Assembly (NCBI GenBank): GCA_028583685.1
Contig: JAMXIF010001253.1
Location: forward strand, 99,400,394-99,464,393
Origin: Petaurus breviceps papuanus
Lineage: Eukaryota; Chordata; Mammalia; Diprotodontia; Petauridae
DNA: 64,000 bases
Direction of reading: 5' to 3'
Part shown: piece by piece, positions 1-10,612 of the stretch
How positions within the stretch are numbered: the first letter of the stretch is position 1
Layout of the letters: every line of letters starts with the position of its first letter
The notes under the pieces: generated by a model
Told to the model about the DNA's origin: nothing
The model's database searches: none
What the model saw: the letters and a program-made list of their open reading frames with translations, nothing else
Translations under genes and position numbers: made by a program

Positions 1-984
1 GTTGAAGGATAAGGAGCCGGCTGGAAGGAAGATAAGCGAAGTGTTTGTTCTTATATCTCCCTATCACCTCGGAGCACTCGGAAGTTTCTAGTCTGCATCT
101 ACTTCAAGGCAAGCTCCGGCAAGCTCCGGAGGAGAGAAATAGATGCTTATGTCAAAAGAAAGTCTGGCCTGAAACTTTCACTACCTTTTTCCCCCTGCCA
201 ATATCCCCTCCAGTCCTAACTTTACGCTTTATTGGCAGCCAGGTACTGGGAGTTTGATACTTGGGGCTATAGGGAGTTGGCTGGCCGGAGGGTGTCGGTG
301 GGTGTTTCCGGCTGGGGTGAAGGAGGTAGGAGGGTAGCTTGGAGAGAGTCTTACAAAAGGGAAAGGTCTGAGGCTTATCGGGTAGGAGGTTCCTGCTGGG
401 GAAAGGGAAAGGGAGAACCCTCCGGGAAGGAGGAGGGAGAGAAAGAAAAGCAGGGAAAGAAAGATCCAAGGAAGGGGAGAAATGGGGGGGGGGGGGAAGA
501 GGAGAGGGAAGAATGGAAGTAGTGCAGGTCACTACCGAAGATGTTTATAGATACTTTTCAGATTGCATTGTCTGAAATGAGCTTGTGTTTACAAGGCAGC
601 CATTGGTTTTCATCTCGCCTCTCACTTTGTGCCAACTTTTTTTTTTTGCCCTTTTCCAAATCTAAAGGATTGATTATGACTGTTTCCACTAAGTTTTTTT
701 CCCCCTTCAAATGGGAACGATGCGCTTTTTGTTCCTTTTTGGCTCACATGCACCAAAAACTTCCCCAGAACTGGCTGCAAGAAGTGTGTGCCGGGCGAGT
801 TCCGTGACTGGGGCGGTGGCGGGTTGGTATGAATTGAGGGGGGTGAGGGGTGACAGTATAATAACTAGATGTAGGTGTGGTGAACGGGGCTGGGGATCCG
901 GTGGATGGAGCGGTAATCTTTTGTTTCTTCTCCTCCCCAACACGTTCCCACCCTACTACCTCACCACTACCTCTTCCTATGCAG
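1..984 (+). other. SP5: SP5 intron 1 (3' part)
   Basis: The sequence ends in a pyrimidine-rich tract and a CAG acceptor (981-984) directly before the second SP5 exon. The conserved SP5 start peptide (MAAVAVLRNDSLQAFLQ in human, from memory) is not found here in any frame, so exon 1 lies upstream of the window. Visible features are a purine-rich stretch at about 400-520 with a run of 13 G at 484-496, and no clear repeat. Open frames here are chance readings. Confidence 0.65.
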
Positions 985-2169
985 GACCGTACCCCAAGCG
1001 CTTCTCCGGAGTTGGTCAAACACTCGCCACTGGCGCTCCTGGCGGCCACCTGTAGCCGAATTGGACAGCCGGGCGCGACCGCCCCTCCAGACTTCCTACA
1101 GGTCTCCTACGACCCGACTCTGGGCTCACCCTCCAGGATTTTCCACCCGTGGACTACCGACATGCCAGCCCACTCGCCAGGAGGCCTACCTCCTCCCCAT
1201 CCCAGTTTGGGATTGACACCCCAGAAGAACCACCTGCAGCCCTCTTTCGGGGCGGCCCACGAACTTCCCCTCACCCCACCGGCAGACCCCTCCTACCCTT
1301 ATGAATTTTCACCGGTCAAGATGCTACCCTCCTCCATGGCAGCCCTGCCAGCCAGCTGCCCCCCAGCTTATGTGCCCTACGCCGCCCAGGCCGCCCTGCC
1401 ACCTGGCTACTCCAACCTGCTGCCCCCGCCGCCACCGCCGCCTCCGCCACCGCCTCCCCCACCGCCGCCGCCTCCCCCGCCGCCCTGCCGCCAGCTCTCC
1501 CCTAACCCTGTCCCGGAGGACATTCCGTGGTGGAGCATCCCGCAGGCCGGGGCCGGGGCAGGAGGCCCAGGCGTGCCCGGGGGTGGTGTCCCAGGAGGCT
1601 GCAGCGGGGGCCACCCCGGCCACCACGCCCCGCGCTTCCCTGCGGCGGCCACTGCTGCGGCCGCCGCAGCCGCCGCCTTACAACGCAGCCTGGTGCTGGG
1701 TCACTCGGACTTTGCCCAGTACCAGAGTCAGATCGCCGCCCTGCTACAGACCAAGTCCCCCCTGGCGGCCACGGCCAGGAGGTGCCGCCGCTGCCGCTGC
1801 CCCAATTGCCAGGCAGCGGGTGGAGCCCCCGAGGTGGAGCCCGGCAAAAAGAAGCAGCATGTCTGCCACGTCCCGGGCTGCGGCAAGGTGTACGGCAAGA
1901 CGTCGCACCTGAAGGCGCACCTGCGCTGGCACACGGGCGAGCGGCCCTTCGTCTGCAACTGGCTGTTCTGTGGCAAGAGCTTTACGCGCTCCGACGAGCT
2001 GCAGCGGCACCTGCGGACTCACACGGGCGAGAAGCGCTTCGCTTGCCCGGAGTGCGGCAAGCGTTTCATGAGGAGCGACCACCTGGCCAAGCACGTGAAG
2101 ACGCACCAGAACAAGAAACTCAAGGCGGGAGAGGCCGGGGTCAAGCGGGAGGATACCCGGGATCTCTGA
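985..2169 (+). CDS. SP5: Transcription factor Sp5, exon 2 (terminal coding exon)
   Basis: This exon encodes the C-terminal 394 residues of Sp5, a nuclear Sp/KLF zinc-finger factor that binds GC/GT boxes and acts downstream of Wnt/beta-catenin. It opens after a CAG acceptor with [20 protein letters not shown], which contains the Sp box ([14 protein letters not shown]). A proline tract of 21 residues follows (1423-1485), then a Gly-rich stretch, an Ala run (about 1642-1680) and the buttonhead box CRRCRCPNC (1783-1809). Three C2H2 fingers lie at 1864-1932, 1954-2022 and 2044-2106. The finger recognition helices carry KTSHLKA, RSDELQR and RSDHLAK, typical of Sp factors. The protein ends KREDTRDL with TGA at 2167-2169. 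Adding the missing 17-residue exon 1 gives about 411 residues against 398 in human; the proline and glycine runs account for the excess. No frameshift or stop is present. An ATG at 877 lies in the intron and is not the true start. Confidence 0.97.
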   Translation, partial: DRTPSASPELVKHSPLALLAATCSRIGQPGATAPPDFLQVSYDPTLGSPSRIFHPWTTDMPAHSPGGLPPPHPSLGLTPQKNHLQPSFGAAHELPLTPPADPSYPYEFSPVKMLPSSMAALPASCPPAYVPYAAQAALPPGYSNLLPPPPPPPPPPPPPPPPPPPPPCRQLSPNPVPEDIPWWSIPQAGAGAGGPGVPGGGVPGGCSGGHPGHHAPRFPAAATAAAAAAAALQRSLVLGHSDFAQYQSQIAALLQTKSPLAATARRCRRCRCPNCQAAGGAPEVEPGKKKQHVCHVPGCGKVYGKTSHLKAHLRWHTGERPFVCNWLFCGKSFTRSDELQRHLRTHTGEKRFACPECGKRFMRSDHLAKHVKTHQNKKLKAGEAGVKREDTRDL

Positions 2170-2840
2170 ACGTTCCCACAACCACCCTCACGAACTCATG
2201 CCACTGCGCCCTTCCCCGCCATTGTCCCGGGACCTGAGGCCCCGGCAGCCGCGTGCACCGAGGGGAAGCTTTGGATTTGTCCAGCCCTGGGGCCTTTGGA
2301 CAAACTGAGGATTTGCCCCAGCCCAAGATTCTTGCCCCATTCCTGGCAAATTCGGTGCTTTCCCTGGAAGCTTCCTCAGATCCAATTGTTTTCCTGGCAG
2401 TTCTCAGACCTGAGGTCTAAGAGGTCAAAAGGAGTTGGTTTTGAGGGGGGTGATGGAGTATGGTGGGAGGGGAGGAGGTGGAGCAATTGGATTCCGAAGC
2501 CCTAGACTGGAGATTGCCGGTTTAGTCCCTGTCAGTCCTCCAGAGGAAAGGCCCTCAGACCTAAAGGGAGTGCAAGGGTCAGGCCTTTATGCTCCAAGGC
2601 TTTCCGGACCATACCATGTAGAAAAGCAGCTCAAGTCCGAAACAGTTTGGAGGTTTCTAAATGCTATGGCTTTTGCTGGGACAGGAATGAGCTTTTGTGT
2701 ACAGGTTATTTAATAGCTTTGTTAAATAATAATAATTATTATAATAAAGTGTTTTCTTGTCTTTGGCTCCATGCAGGGGCTCTAGCATGAAATGTTTCTG
2801 CAACTGCAGTGTGAAAATAAATACATTAACAAGGGGTCAC
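2170..2840 (+). other. SP5: SP5 3' UTR with two poly-A signals
   Basis: The sequence after the SP5 stop is moderately GC-rich, then turns AT-rich. It holds AATAAA at 2743-2748, followed by a GT/T-rich stretch (GTGTTTTCTTGTCTTTGG), and a second AATAAA at 2816-2821. The 3' end of the mRNA is therefore expected near 2765 or 2840. The small open frames here have no coding character. Confidence 0.7.
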
Positions 2841-5232
2841 CTGGGGAAGATCCCACTGAGTCAGTCTCATGTGATCATTTCTATCTTTGAATGGCTTTAC
2901 AAAAAGCTTAGGTTTCTCCAAGTATTGGGCTTTTTTTTTTTTTCTTCCATTAGTCAATGTCTTGTATGTAGCTTGGTTTGGGCAACAGGCCTAAGCCTGA
3001 AGGCAATTCAGCCTGAGGTGGACTGAGGGTGAGAGTGGGAAGTCTATGGGAGACAAATCTAAGTGCATCACATAATTCTTAGCAAACTTATGGAAGAGTT
3101 GAAATTTCTTAATTGCACTTTTGTTTACTGCCCTCTCTGAAAATCTAGTCCTACTGTATTAACGAAAACATTTAATATCAGAATAGGGAAATTCCCTTTT
3201 GACTTTTATTTGTTGCCTGCTGAAAAGTCGTGATAAATCCGATCCTTTCCACCTCTGCCATGCATGCTTATCTGCTGATTGTATAAAGTAGGTTAAATAT
3301 TGGGAAGTAGATTGGGACATCTTGGACAAGAACGTTTCTGTGCAGGCTCACCCCACCTAGTTATCAAAGATAAAGAAAAGCTTCACAGAAGGTTTTGGAC
3401 CTAACTTGTTCTCCATGATTGAGTGAATTGCAATATCACTTTACCATGATGTTCAGTCTTGTAATTAAATGTATCCTTTTTGGTAAGAAACTTAAAAATT
3501 GTTTCACTCAGGACAGTAGCTGTATAAGGACCATCCATGTAGGGAAGGAAATCCAGGCCCCTTTTATATCTTTGGGTTTTGCTTCATAAAAAGTTCAGAT
3601 AGTCCAGTGTTTCCCCACTAGAAAATGTAAAGTATAGTCATATCTTGGAAAAGTGGCAAGTTTATTTCCATAGACCCACATCTAATTTTCTTAAACTTTT
3701 GGAAAGGCATTCCAGTTTCTGTACACTGGTGTCTTTGCACTACTGACTGCCTAATTAGAGATGTTTTCCTTTTCTAATTTGAGTGGCTCCAGTATCTGGA
3801 AGGTTAGAAACTTTTGAGGCCATAATTATTAAGTGAACGTTTTAAATTTTGTTAAAAGGTTGAAATTAAGCTAATGTAGATATCAATTTACTCTATTAGT
3901 AATATAAAATAAATACATTCACTTCTGAAATTTTATGCTTCTAGGAAATCACACTGGTGAAGCAGCTTGGTGTAAAATGCCAGATGAGCAGTGGTGAGGT
4001 TTTGCTTTTGTTTTTGTTTTTTTCCTTTCAAACATGTAGAAATAGCTCCTGGAACCATTACTTAAATGACAATACAATTTAATCTGAAAAGCTGAAACAA
4101 TTTACCTTATTTAAGCTATATTAAAGGGCAAGTGTTTGTTTCTTAAACAAAAACAACAGAAGAAACTCCTATTCACAGAAATTGAAATCTGAACCATTTG
4201 AAGGTAAGTTGAGATTCTCTAAATCAATTCCATGAAGAAATATAATGATAAATTATAGGGGAAAATGCACTGAAACATCAGAGACATAAAATATTTCATC
4301 AAAGAAGTATAAAACCTCCCTCAACATATCAGTTGAAAAAAGTCCTGAAATATGAAGGAGAAATGAACAGTGAATGTCAAGTAGGGTATTTTTGGCCACA
4401 GTGGTGGAAAGGGACAGATTCAATTTTGATAGGAAAGCTCTTAGCTAACATTAGACAAATTTTAAGACAATACCAAAGATTAAAGTTTTTGAGGGAGAGT
4501 TTTCACAAATAGGTAAGTATTTTAAAATCAAGATAAAACTTATACCTAAAAGTATGTTGGAAAGCAGAACAAATATTTTTGATGACAGGATAACTTTTCT
4601 AATGGTTTTATTTCATTGAACCATAAAATTTAAGAAAGAGAAATAGTATATAACCTAGCATAACTGAAAAAGTATTGGGGTTTTTTAATTGAACCACTTG
4701 CAAATCTGTGTTGTAGTAAGTTTGAAGAAAAAAATTTTTATACCTCAGCCAACTGGGGACAAGAAAATGTGTTTCTGTTTTTCCCAAGGCTGGAAAGTTC
4801 TTTGTGTTTATAATGAAAAATAAGCTAATAAATGTCTCAAAATAGTACCCACTATTCAATGTAGAAATGATTTAGAGTTTATGAAAATATTCAGCTCTTA
4901 CTTTTTTATGTGCTGTTTCCTTAGTAAAATTTGTTAGAGTACCATCAAATTGAGGTATCAGTATTCAAGGATAAGTAATGAAATCGGGTATATTTGTAAG
5001 TAAATGGTATCTCTATAAGAAAAAAACAATGAAATTAAAAGGACAATTTTTAAACCAGGTTGCTGTTGAATTCAAATTGAAAGGCAGTTAAAGAAACAAA
5101 TTGGCTACAAAAAAGCCATAGTTTAATTCAAGTACCTTTATAGTACTTCCTGTCAATAGTGCAGCAAAATTATTCAGTTTGACACCACCCCTAACCCCCA
5201 AAAAAGGGAAGTAGGCAGTTATTTAGAATCCT

Positions 5233-5354
5233 CAAATAACTTTGACTTGTAACCACAAGCAAGCCACTTTCCAGGTCTGAGTCTCAGTTTTTTCATCTGT
5301 AAAATGGTGATAATAGCACTGACCTCACGGGATTGTTGGGAGAACAAAATGAGG
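5233..5354 (+). repeat. MIR-type SINE fragment
   Basis: It contains the typical MIR core and tail order: a GCAAGCCACTT-like segment, a CTCAGTTTTTTCATCTGTAA segment, and a gataatagcactgacctcac stretch. Divergence is high, as expected for an ancient copy. Confidence 0.7.
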
Positions 5355-5355
5355 T

Positions 5356-5386
<31 letters not shown>
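5355..5386 (+). repeat. (GT)n microsatellite
   Basis: A nearly pure GT dinucleotide run directly follows the MIR fragment. Confidence 0.95.
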
Positions 5387-5388
<2 letters not shown>

Positions 5389-8030
5389 CCATCCCCCTTT
5401 GCAAACTTGAACATACTACTTCAGTGTCAGCTTTCATTTTTTGAAAAGTGACTATGATGTGAGAAAATTCAAATTTACTGATTGTAAAATCTAACACTAC
5501 AATGCAGCTGCAGTTTAAAACCTGTCTCAACTAAAGAACTTTTATCTATGACTTTCATAGTAAGCGGTTGTTTAATATTTGTCATATAATGCTAAACTTG
5601 GCAGCAAGCTTTCGTTTTCCTTTTTTTTTTTTTTTAAAGAAAATACACAGCTACTGACTACAGTCCCATGGCTAAGTACAGATCTGGAAACATGTTAGTC
5701 AACCAGAAACATTACTAATACTTTTCAAGAAAATGCCTCATTCGTGCTGTCTCCCTTGGTAGCACAATTATCTTGTATTTCATCCAAAATCAGCTCAGCT
5801 AAAATTCTAATCTCATGACCATATACATCACAAAGCTTGCAATGAAAAGCCAGGTCCCTTGAAAATAGCCAATTTTGGCATGCTTGGTATAGAATGATAA
5901 TCTGAAACATCGGCATTTGTAAGAGGCAATTGCTGTTCCACAAAGTTTCTCTATGTTGCTCAGTAAACACTAATGACATTTAGTAAATAATCAGGTTTAA
6001 ATACTGACTTCAGTGTTTTCTCCCTATTTTGCCCCTATAATAACAGACTCACAGCATACATATTGGTAACTGTGATGACAAATACTGTAAATTAATACAA
6101 GGTAAATAGTGACAGGGGGTCTTTATAGACATTAAAATATTCCAAGGCATCCAGGCACAAATCTGATTACATAAAGACCACAGAATTAGACTTTAGATCT
6201 TTGATAGTAAATTTAATTACAGTCCCCTATGGCTTCAAATTTAAGATAGTTGAAAACAAGGCATTTTCTATTAAATGTAATTCCCTTCCTCCATGGTTTG
6301 CATGAGAAAAAAAAATGTAGCTTCTAAACAAGGGGACCAAGTTAATTTTTTTTTTTAGAGGAAGTGGGACTGGTCAGTTTCTCAATGAGAAAAATAGTAA
6401 AGTGGGGAGAGAGGAAAAGTAGGGGGGGGTGAAGGATAGTAAAAGCAGATGGGCTTTTTGTTCATAAGAATTTTTCAAACCAGATGTCATAATCTTTCAT
6501 TCTGTTCTGTGTTAAATCCACTCAAGTAAGATTTTGTTGGAACTATATCACTTTTTCCCCCCTTTCATTTTTCTTTCCTCTAGGCTTGTGAGACTACTCT
6601 GTACAACTAAAGGCTTTTGCCCCATGATCCATCTCTCGCTGATTGTCTTACTCGCATTTTCCCCCTTTTCTTTAAAAGGAAGGTGCTATTTTAATGTTAT
6701 TAGAAAAGTGGTAAGTGATAGGATCCATCTAAGAAAGTTTTAATTTTTCAATGGTTGGACTGGTAATTTGTCCCCTGAACACTGAATAGTCTAAGTAAAC
6801 ATCAGTGGCAAAAGGTGGCCCTCCAGTATTCTCACTGATTTTGCTCCATTGTGCTTTTTTGGATTTGCTATTTGTTCATCATCTTTTCAGTGCATCAGAT
6901 AGGATCTCTCTTCTGATCACAGTGTTCTCTAAGGACCTTCTGGCATTAATAGTTATATTTAAAAGAACACCAAATGAAGTGAAACTGGATTAAGTGTTAG
7001 GTTATGTAGACAACTGCTACAGGCAAATGCAAGGTCCAATATAAATTGGATAATGACTTGGTTTGGCTACTTGTTTTGGTTAAATTAACCTAAGAGTTCC
7101 CAAAGCTCTACTTTGAGGTAGTCAGACTTAACAAATATACTCTGGTCTTCTGTAAAGTTCTCATTTGGTGTCCCCTCCCTTCTTGATTAATATGTTATTA
7201 AACTGAATAAGAAACTTCACCAGGGGCAGCAACTTTTCCAATTATTTCATTTTCTGGTATCCTACAATAAATAGGTAAACTATTATCGTTGAATGAGAAA
7301 TGTTATTTGCAGAATAGAGATATAATGACACTGTTCTAGACTCCAGAACCTTTTCAGATATCTACACTTTACAATAAATTTTTACCATTGCTCCCGTATT
7401 GCTAATTGAAGATTTTCAAGTGCTGATTGCTTATGTCATAGACTCTGTTAGAACAAAACAGGCAGTGTTAACATACTTTTTTCATGCTGACATCTTGATG
7501 GCTTCACTTATTAGACATTATGAATATTTCCCCTTCAGTGTCTTTAATGATTATGCTGAAACATAATCCCCAATGGTGCATTTCACACTTGAGCTTAATC
7601 ATTAGAGACATAATTCAGTCCACACATATGAATTACAGTGGTTTCCACACACACAAAAATAATAGCATGCATTAACTAATACATGAGACTGAAAGAATCA
7701 GTTAGTGTGGTGAAGAAGAAAAATCAAGCCAGTTGTTTGGCATCATTTAATAGACAAATCAATTGGTTGATTGAATTTTTCACTTTTCAGTGAGTTGTCA
7801 AGTCATTGTGAAGTTCAAGACTTTATTGAAAAAATAAATCCTACATTATACTTAAATTCCATTTAAAATCATTTAGATATAATCACTGTCTGTGTTACTC
7901 ATCTCAATTTTAATATATAAAGCATGTTGCAAAATTCTAGTCTACATTATTCCAAATACCAAGATAAAAACTTAACAATTCAGTTACCTGATTATTTCTT
8001 AATATTCAACTATCTAGTAGCATTTAGATA

Positions 8031-8208
8031 GGAGTTCTTAACCTGGGAACCATGAATTTTGTTGTTTTTGTTTTTTAATACATATAATTGGTTTTCTTTG
8101 GATCCTATATATTTTGTTTTATGCATTTAAAAAATATTCTGTGAAGTTCAAAAGCTTCACCAGCCTGCCAGAAGGGACTGTAATTCAAAAAGAGGTTAAG
8201 AACCTCTG
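8031..8208. mobile_element. Small non-autonomous DNA transposon (hAT-like MITE)
   Basis: The ends form an imperfect terminal inverted repeat: AGTTCTTAACCTGGG on the left, and AGGTTAAGAACCTCTG on the right, whose complement is CAGAGGTTCTTAACCT. No coding sequence lies between. The copy at 10422-10612 has related ends. The hAT assignment is from the general look of the ends. Confidence 0.55.
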
Positions 8209-8375
8209 ATTCAGACTATGGATAGGGAACCATTAGTTCTCAGCTTAGTTTCATCCAGCTCCCAAGGCAGGTACCAAGAATCAAAATCCTTATATGTTCC
8301 TATTGTTGTCAAAATGCTACACAGTTTTAAGTTTTCAGCAGCAATGCCTGAAAAGGCCACAAGATGGTGATTGTA

Positions 8376-8535
8376 GGATCATAGGTCCAGAAGGGAACTT
8401 AGACATTATCTATAAGGAAAACTAAAGTCCAGAAAGTTAATTGACTTGCCCAAGGGTCACATGGTAGTAAGTGGCAGAACCACATTCGACTTCTGTGAGT
8501 ATAAGTTCAATACTCTTCCGTCTGCAACAGACAGC
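8376..8535 (-). repeat. MIR3/CORE-SINE-type repeat
   Basis: Read on the + strand it follows the inverted order: a 'GGATCATAGGTCCAGAAGGG' block, a gap, GACTTGCCCAAGGGTCACA, AGTAAGTGGCAGAACC, then a 'caatactcttcc' head. It is old and diverged. Confidence 0.65.
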
Positions 8536-9812
8536 TTTCTTTTCCCCATTTATCTTTGTCTCTGTAGTTCTTTGTCTTCTGGCCTGTCTGCCTTTATTCC
8601 AAAATTTATCTTCTTTGCTATTTGTTGGGGCAAAGAGATATTCCTGTTTCCCTTTGTGACTCTGCATATGTCTCTCTTCATTTTGTTAAAAATTCTTATT
8701 ACATGATACTAATAGGGGAAAATGCTATCTCATCTTTCTACATGTTTCAACTAGCTATAATAAATATAAATGTGAAATTGGTTATTTTATTTTGTTCATT
8801 AACATTCTAAAAGTAGATGAGTGAGACTTTTTCTCTCCCTTAAAGGAACCTAATGGTTTTGCGGGGTTTGAAGAAAAATAATTTATGCAGCCCTGTTTTT
8901 TTACCATGGGTTACTGACCCTCAACAGAAGAAAAAAAAAATAAAGGTTCTCAAAAACGTATTGAGACACAAGATTTAAAATTCAGCCCTAGGTCAATGAC
9001 TTAAGAAGCCTCTCGCAGGTTAGACAGATTTTCATTACAAAAGCATACCAATTATCAAACAAACTATTACCTAAATCTGTAAATTTAGCCTTTTTCATTG
9101 TTGAGCTAGAGTTTTGATGAAGAGAATTGAAACCAAGACAAACTTGAGAACTTTTAACTTTTTCCCCCTTTTTTGTACTCTCATTGAGGCTACTCTACTT
9201 GATTAAGACCTTTCTTTTTCTCTCAGACCCTTTATTCTCCCTCTGTTTGATCCTACAATGAAGTCTGTGTCTTCTGTCAATAGTACCATAGTCTACTGCC
9301 AGGAAAGCAACTGTGGTATCACAAATTCGGTATTATGATTCCAGGGCAAGCTCAAACTAGGGTTTGGAGAAGAACGTTGCTAAGATGTTTTCTAAGGGAA
9401 AAGCACTCCCCTCATCAATCATGAGAGTGCTTGATCTCAACCCTGCCAAGAACACTGTGTTTTATGCCACAGAGCAACCATAAGAATTTTTTCCACTATA
9501 GCTGAGCCAGGGTCTCTCTTCTACTGGAGGCCTGAGACTGGGGCAAAGGGAAATGGTTCATGGGGTAAGATGCTTCAGTTCATCTGGATGGTCACAAAGC
9601 AACCTAAAAGGAAAGGAAAATAAGAGGAAAAAGCAAACAACTTAAATGTTCAGCCAAATTTTATTTTAGATGACTAAATAAAATGAAAGAATATGACATC
9701 TCATTTACAAAAATCTAATTAACAAAAGATCACTTGGTTCTTAGAGCATTATAATGGTCTCAAATAGAAATTAGGGGAAAGCAAAGAATAATTAGGTTAG
9801 CTATTATGCAAG

Positions 9813-10316
9813 TGTAATGGGAATGCAAATTTGGAAGATCTTCCCTGCCCCTAGGCTAAAGTGCACCTGAAGCCTGGGGTGGGAGGCTTGTTTTTCAGTA
9901 GATACTTCTTGATTGGCCAGTGAGTCAATAAGGTTATTACATTCTCTGAGCCAGGAGAAGGCTATATAAGCCCTGATGTGTAGCTTTGTTTTGGGACTCA
10001 CTTTGAGAAGTGTTCTGTGATTTGATCTGAATTCTGGGAAGCCGTTGTTGAGAGTCCCCCGGCTTTGAAAAAACCCAGATGTTGAAACCCAGATGTTGAC
10101 TGGGTATGGATGTAATGGTTGGACAGTTTGGAAATCTGTCTACTTGATCTGTCTCTGTCTTGATAATTCTGCCTGTATGCTTTGAAGTTCAGGGTGCTGA
10201 CCTTTTTCCCCTGAACAAGGTAAACGATATATGTCTGACTGATTAAAGTAAGCTTGTTAACCCATTTTGAGTTGCTTTCCTTTAACAAAGCAGATCCAGG
10301 GGTGCTTGCTGCTACA
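9813..10316 (+). mobile_element. Solo LTR of an endogenous retrovirus, 504 bp
   Basis: The segment begins TGTAATGGG and ends GCTGCTACA, so it has the TG...CA form of an LTR. It is flanked by a perfect 5-bp duplication, GCAAG (9808-9812 and 10317-10321). A TATA box (TATATAA, 9963-9969) and a possible ATTAAA poly-A signal (10242-10247) lie in the order expected for U3-R-U5 on the + strand. A short direct repeat (AACCCAGATGTTGA, twice) sits at about 10072-10099. No internal retroviral sequence adjoins it. A 5-bp duplication fits class I or class III elements. It is a fossil. Confidence 0.72.
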
Positions 10317-10421
10317 GCAAGTAATATTTGTACCTCAAGATACTGTCTCAGCATTAGTGTTGCATTAGTCCTGACAGTATATCTAATTCTCTGTGAACAC
10401 CCTACTCTAGTCACATGTATA

Positions 10422-10612
10422 CAGGGTTTCATAACCTTTTTTAATGTCATGGACCTCTTTGACAGCTTATAGATCCTGTCTTAGAATGATTTTAAATAAT
10501 TAAAGGAAATGCTATTAAAGATGCAATTTTTTTCCCATCTAAGTTCACAGATCCCCTAAAATATATTCATGGATCCTCAAAGAGTCTCTGAACTCTAGGT
10601 TAAGGACCCCAG
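10422..10612. mobile_element. Small hAT-like MITE
   Basis: The inverted ends are CAGGGTTTCATAACCT on the left and, on the complement of the right end, CTGGGGTCCTTAACCT. The interior has 'catggacctctttgacag' and 'ttcacagatcccct' blocks, as in an ancient mammalian non-autonomous family. There is no coding sequence. A clean 8-bp target duplication was not found. Confidence 0.55.

Larger units (their letters stand above)
2841..9812. other. Repeat-poor AT-rich interval downstream of SP5
   Basis: About 7 kb with no convincing exon and few recognisable repeats, apart from those listed separately (5233-5386, 8031-8208, 8376-8535). The low density of young insertions next to a developmental transcription factor suggests regulatory sequence, but conservation cannot be measured from one genome. 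A perfect TCF/LEF core (ATCAAAG) is at 3363-3369; one such site is expected by chance at this length. Confidence 0.35.

Noticed and set aside
877-984. Upstream ATG at 877 extending the SP5 frame by 36 codons
   Set aside because: The stretch is intronic: it ends in a pyrimidine tract and CAG acceptor exactly where Sp5 homology begins, and it encodes no Sp5 N-terminal sequence.
1527-2237. 236-codon + strand frame and other long frames across the SP5 exon
   Set aside because: They are shadow frames of GC-rich SP5 coding sequence, with low-complexity Arg/Pro/Gly content and no domain.
3363-3369. TCF/LEF site as evidence of Wnt feedback on SP5
   Set aside because: A single 7-bp match in several kilobases of AT-rich DNA is expected by chance, so it is not listed as a regulatory feature.
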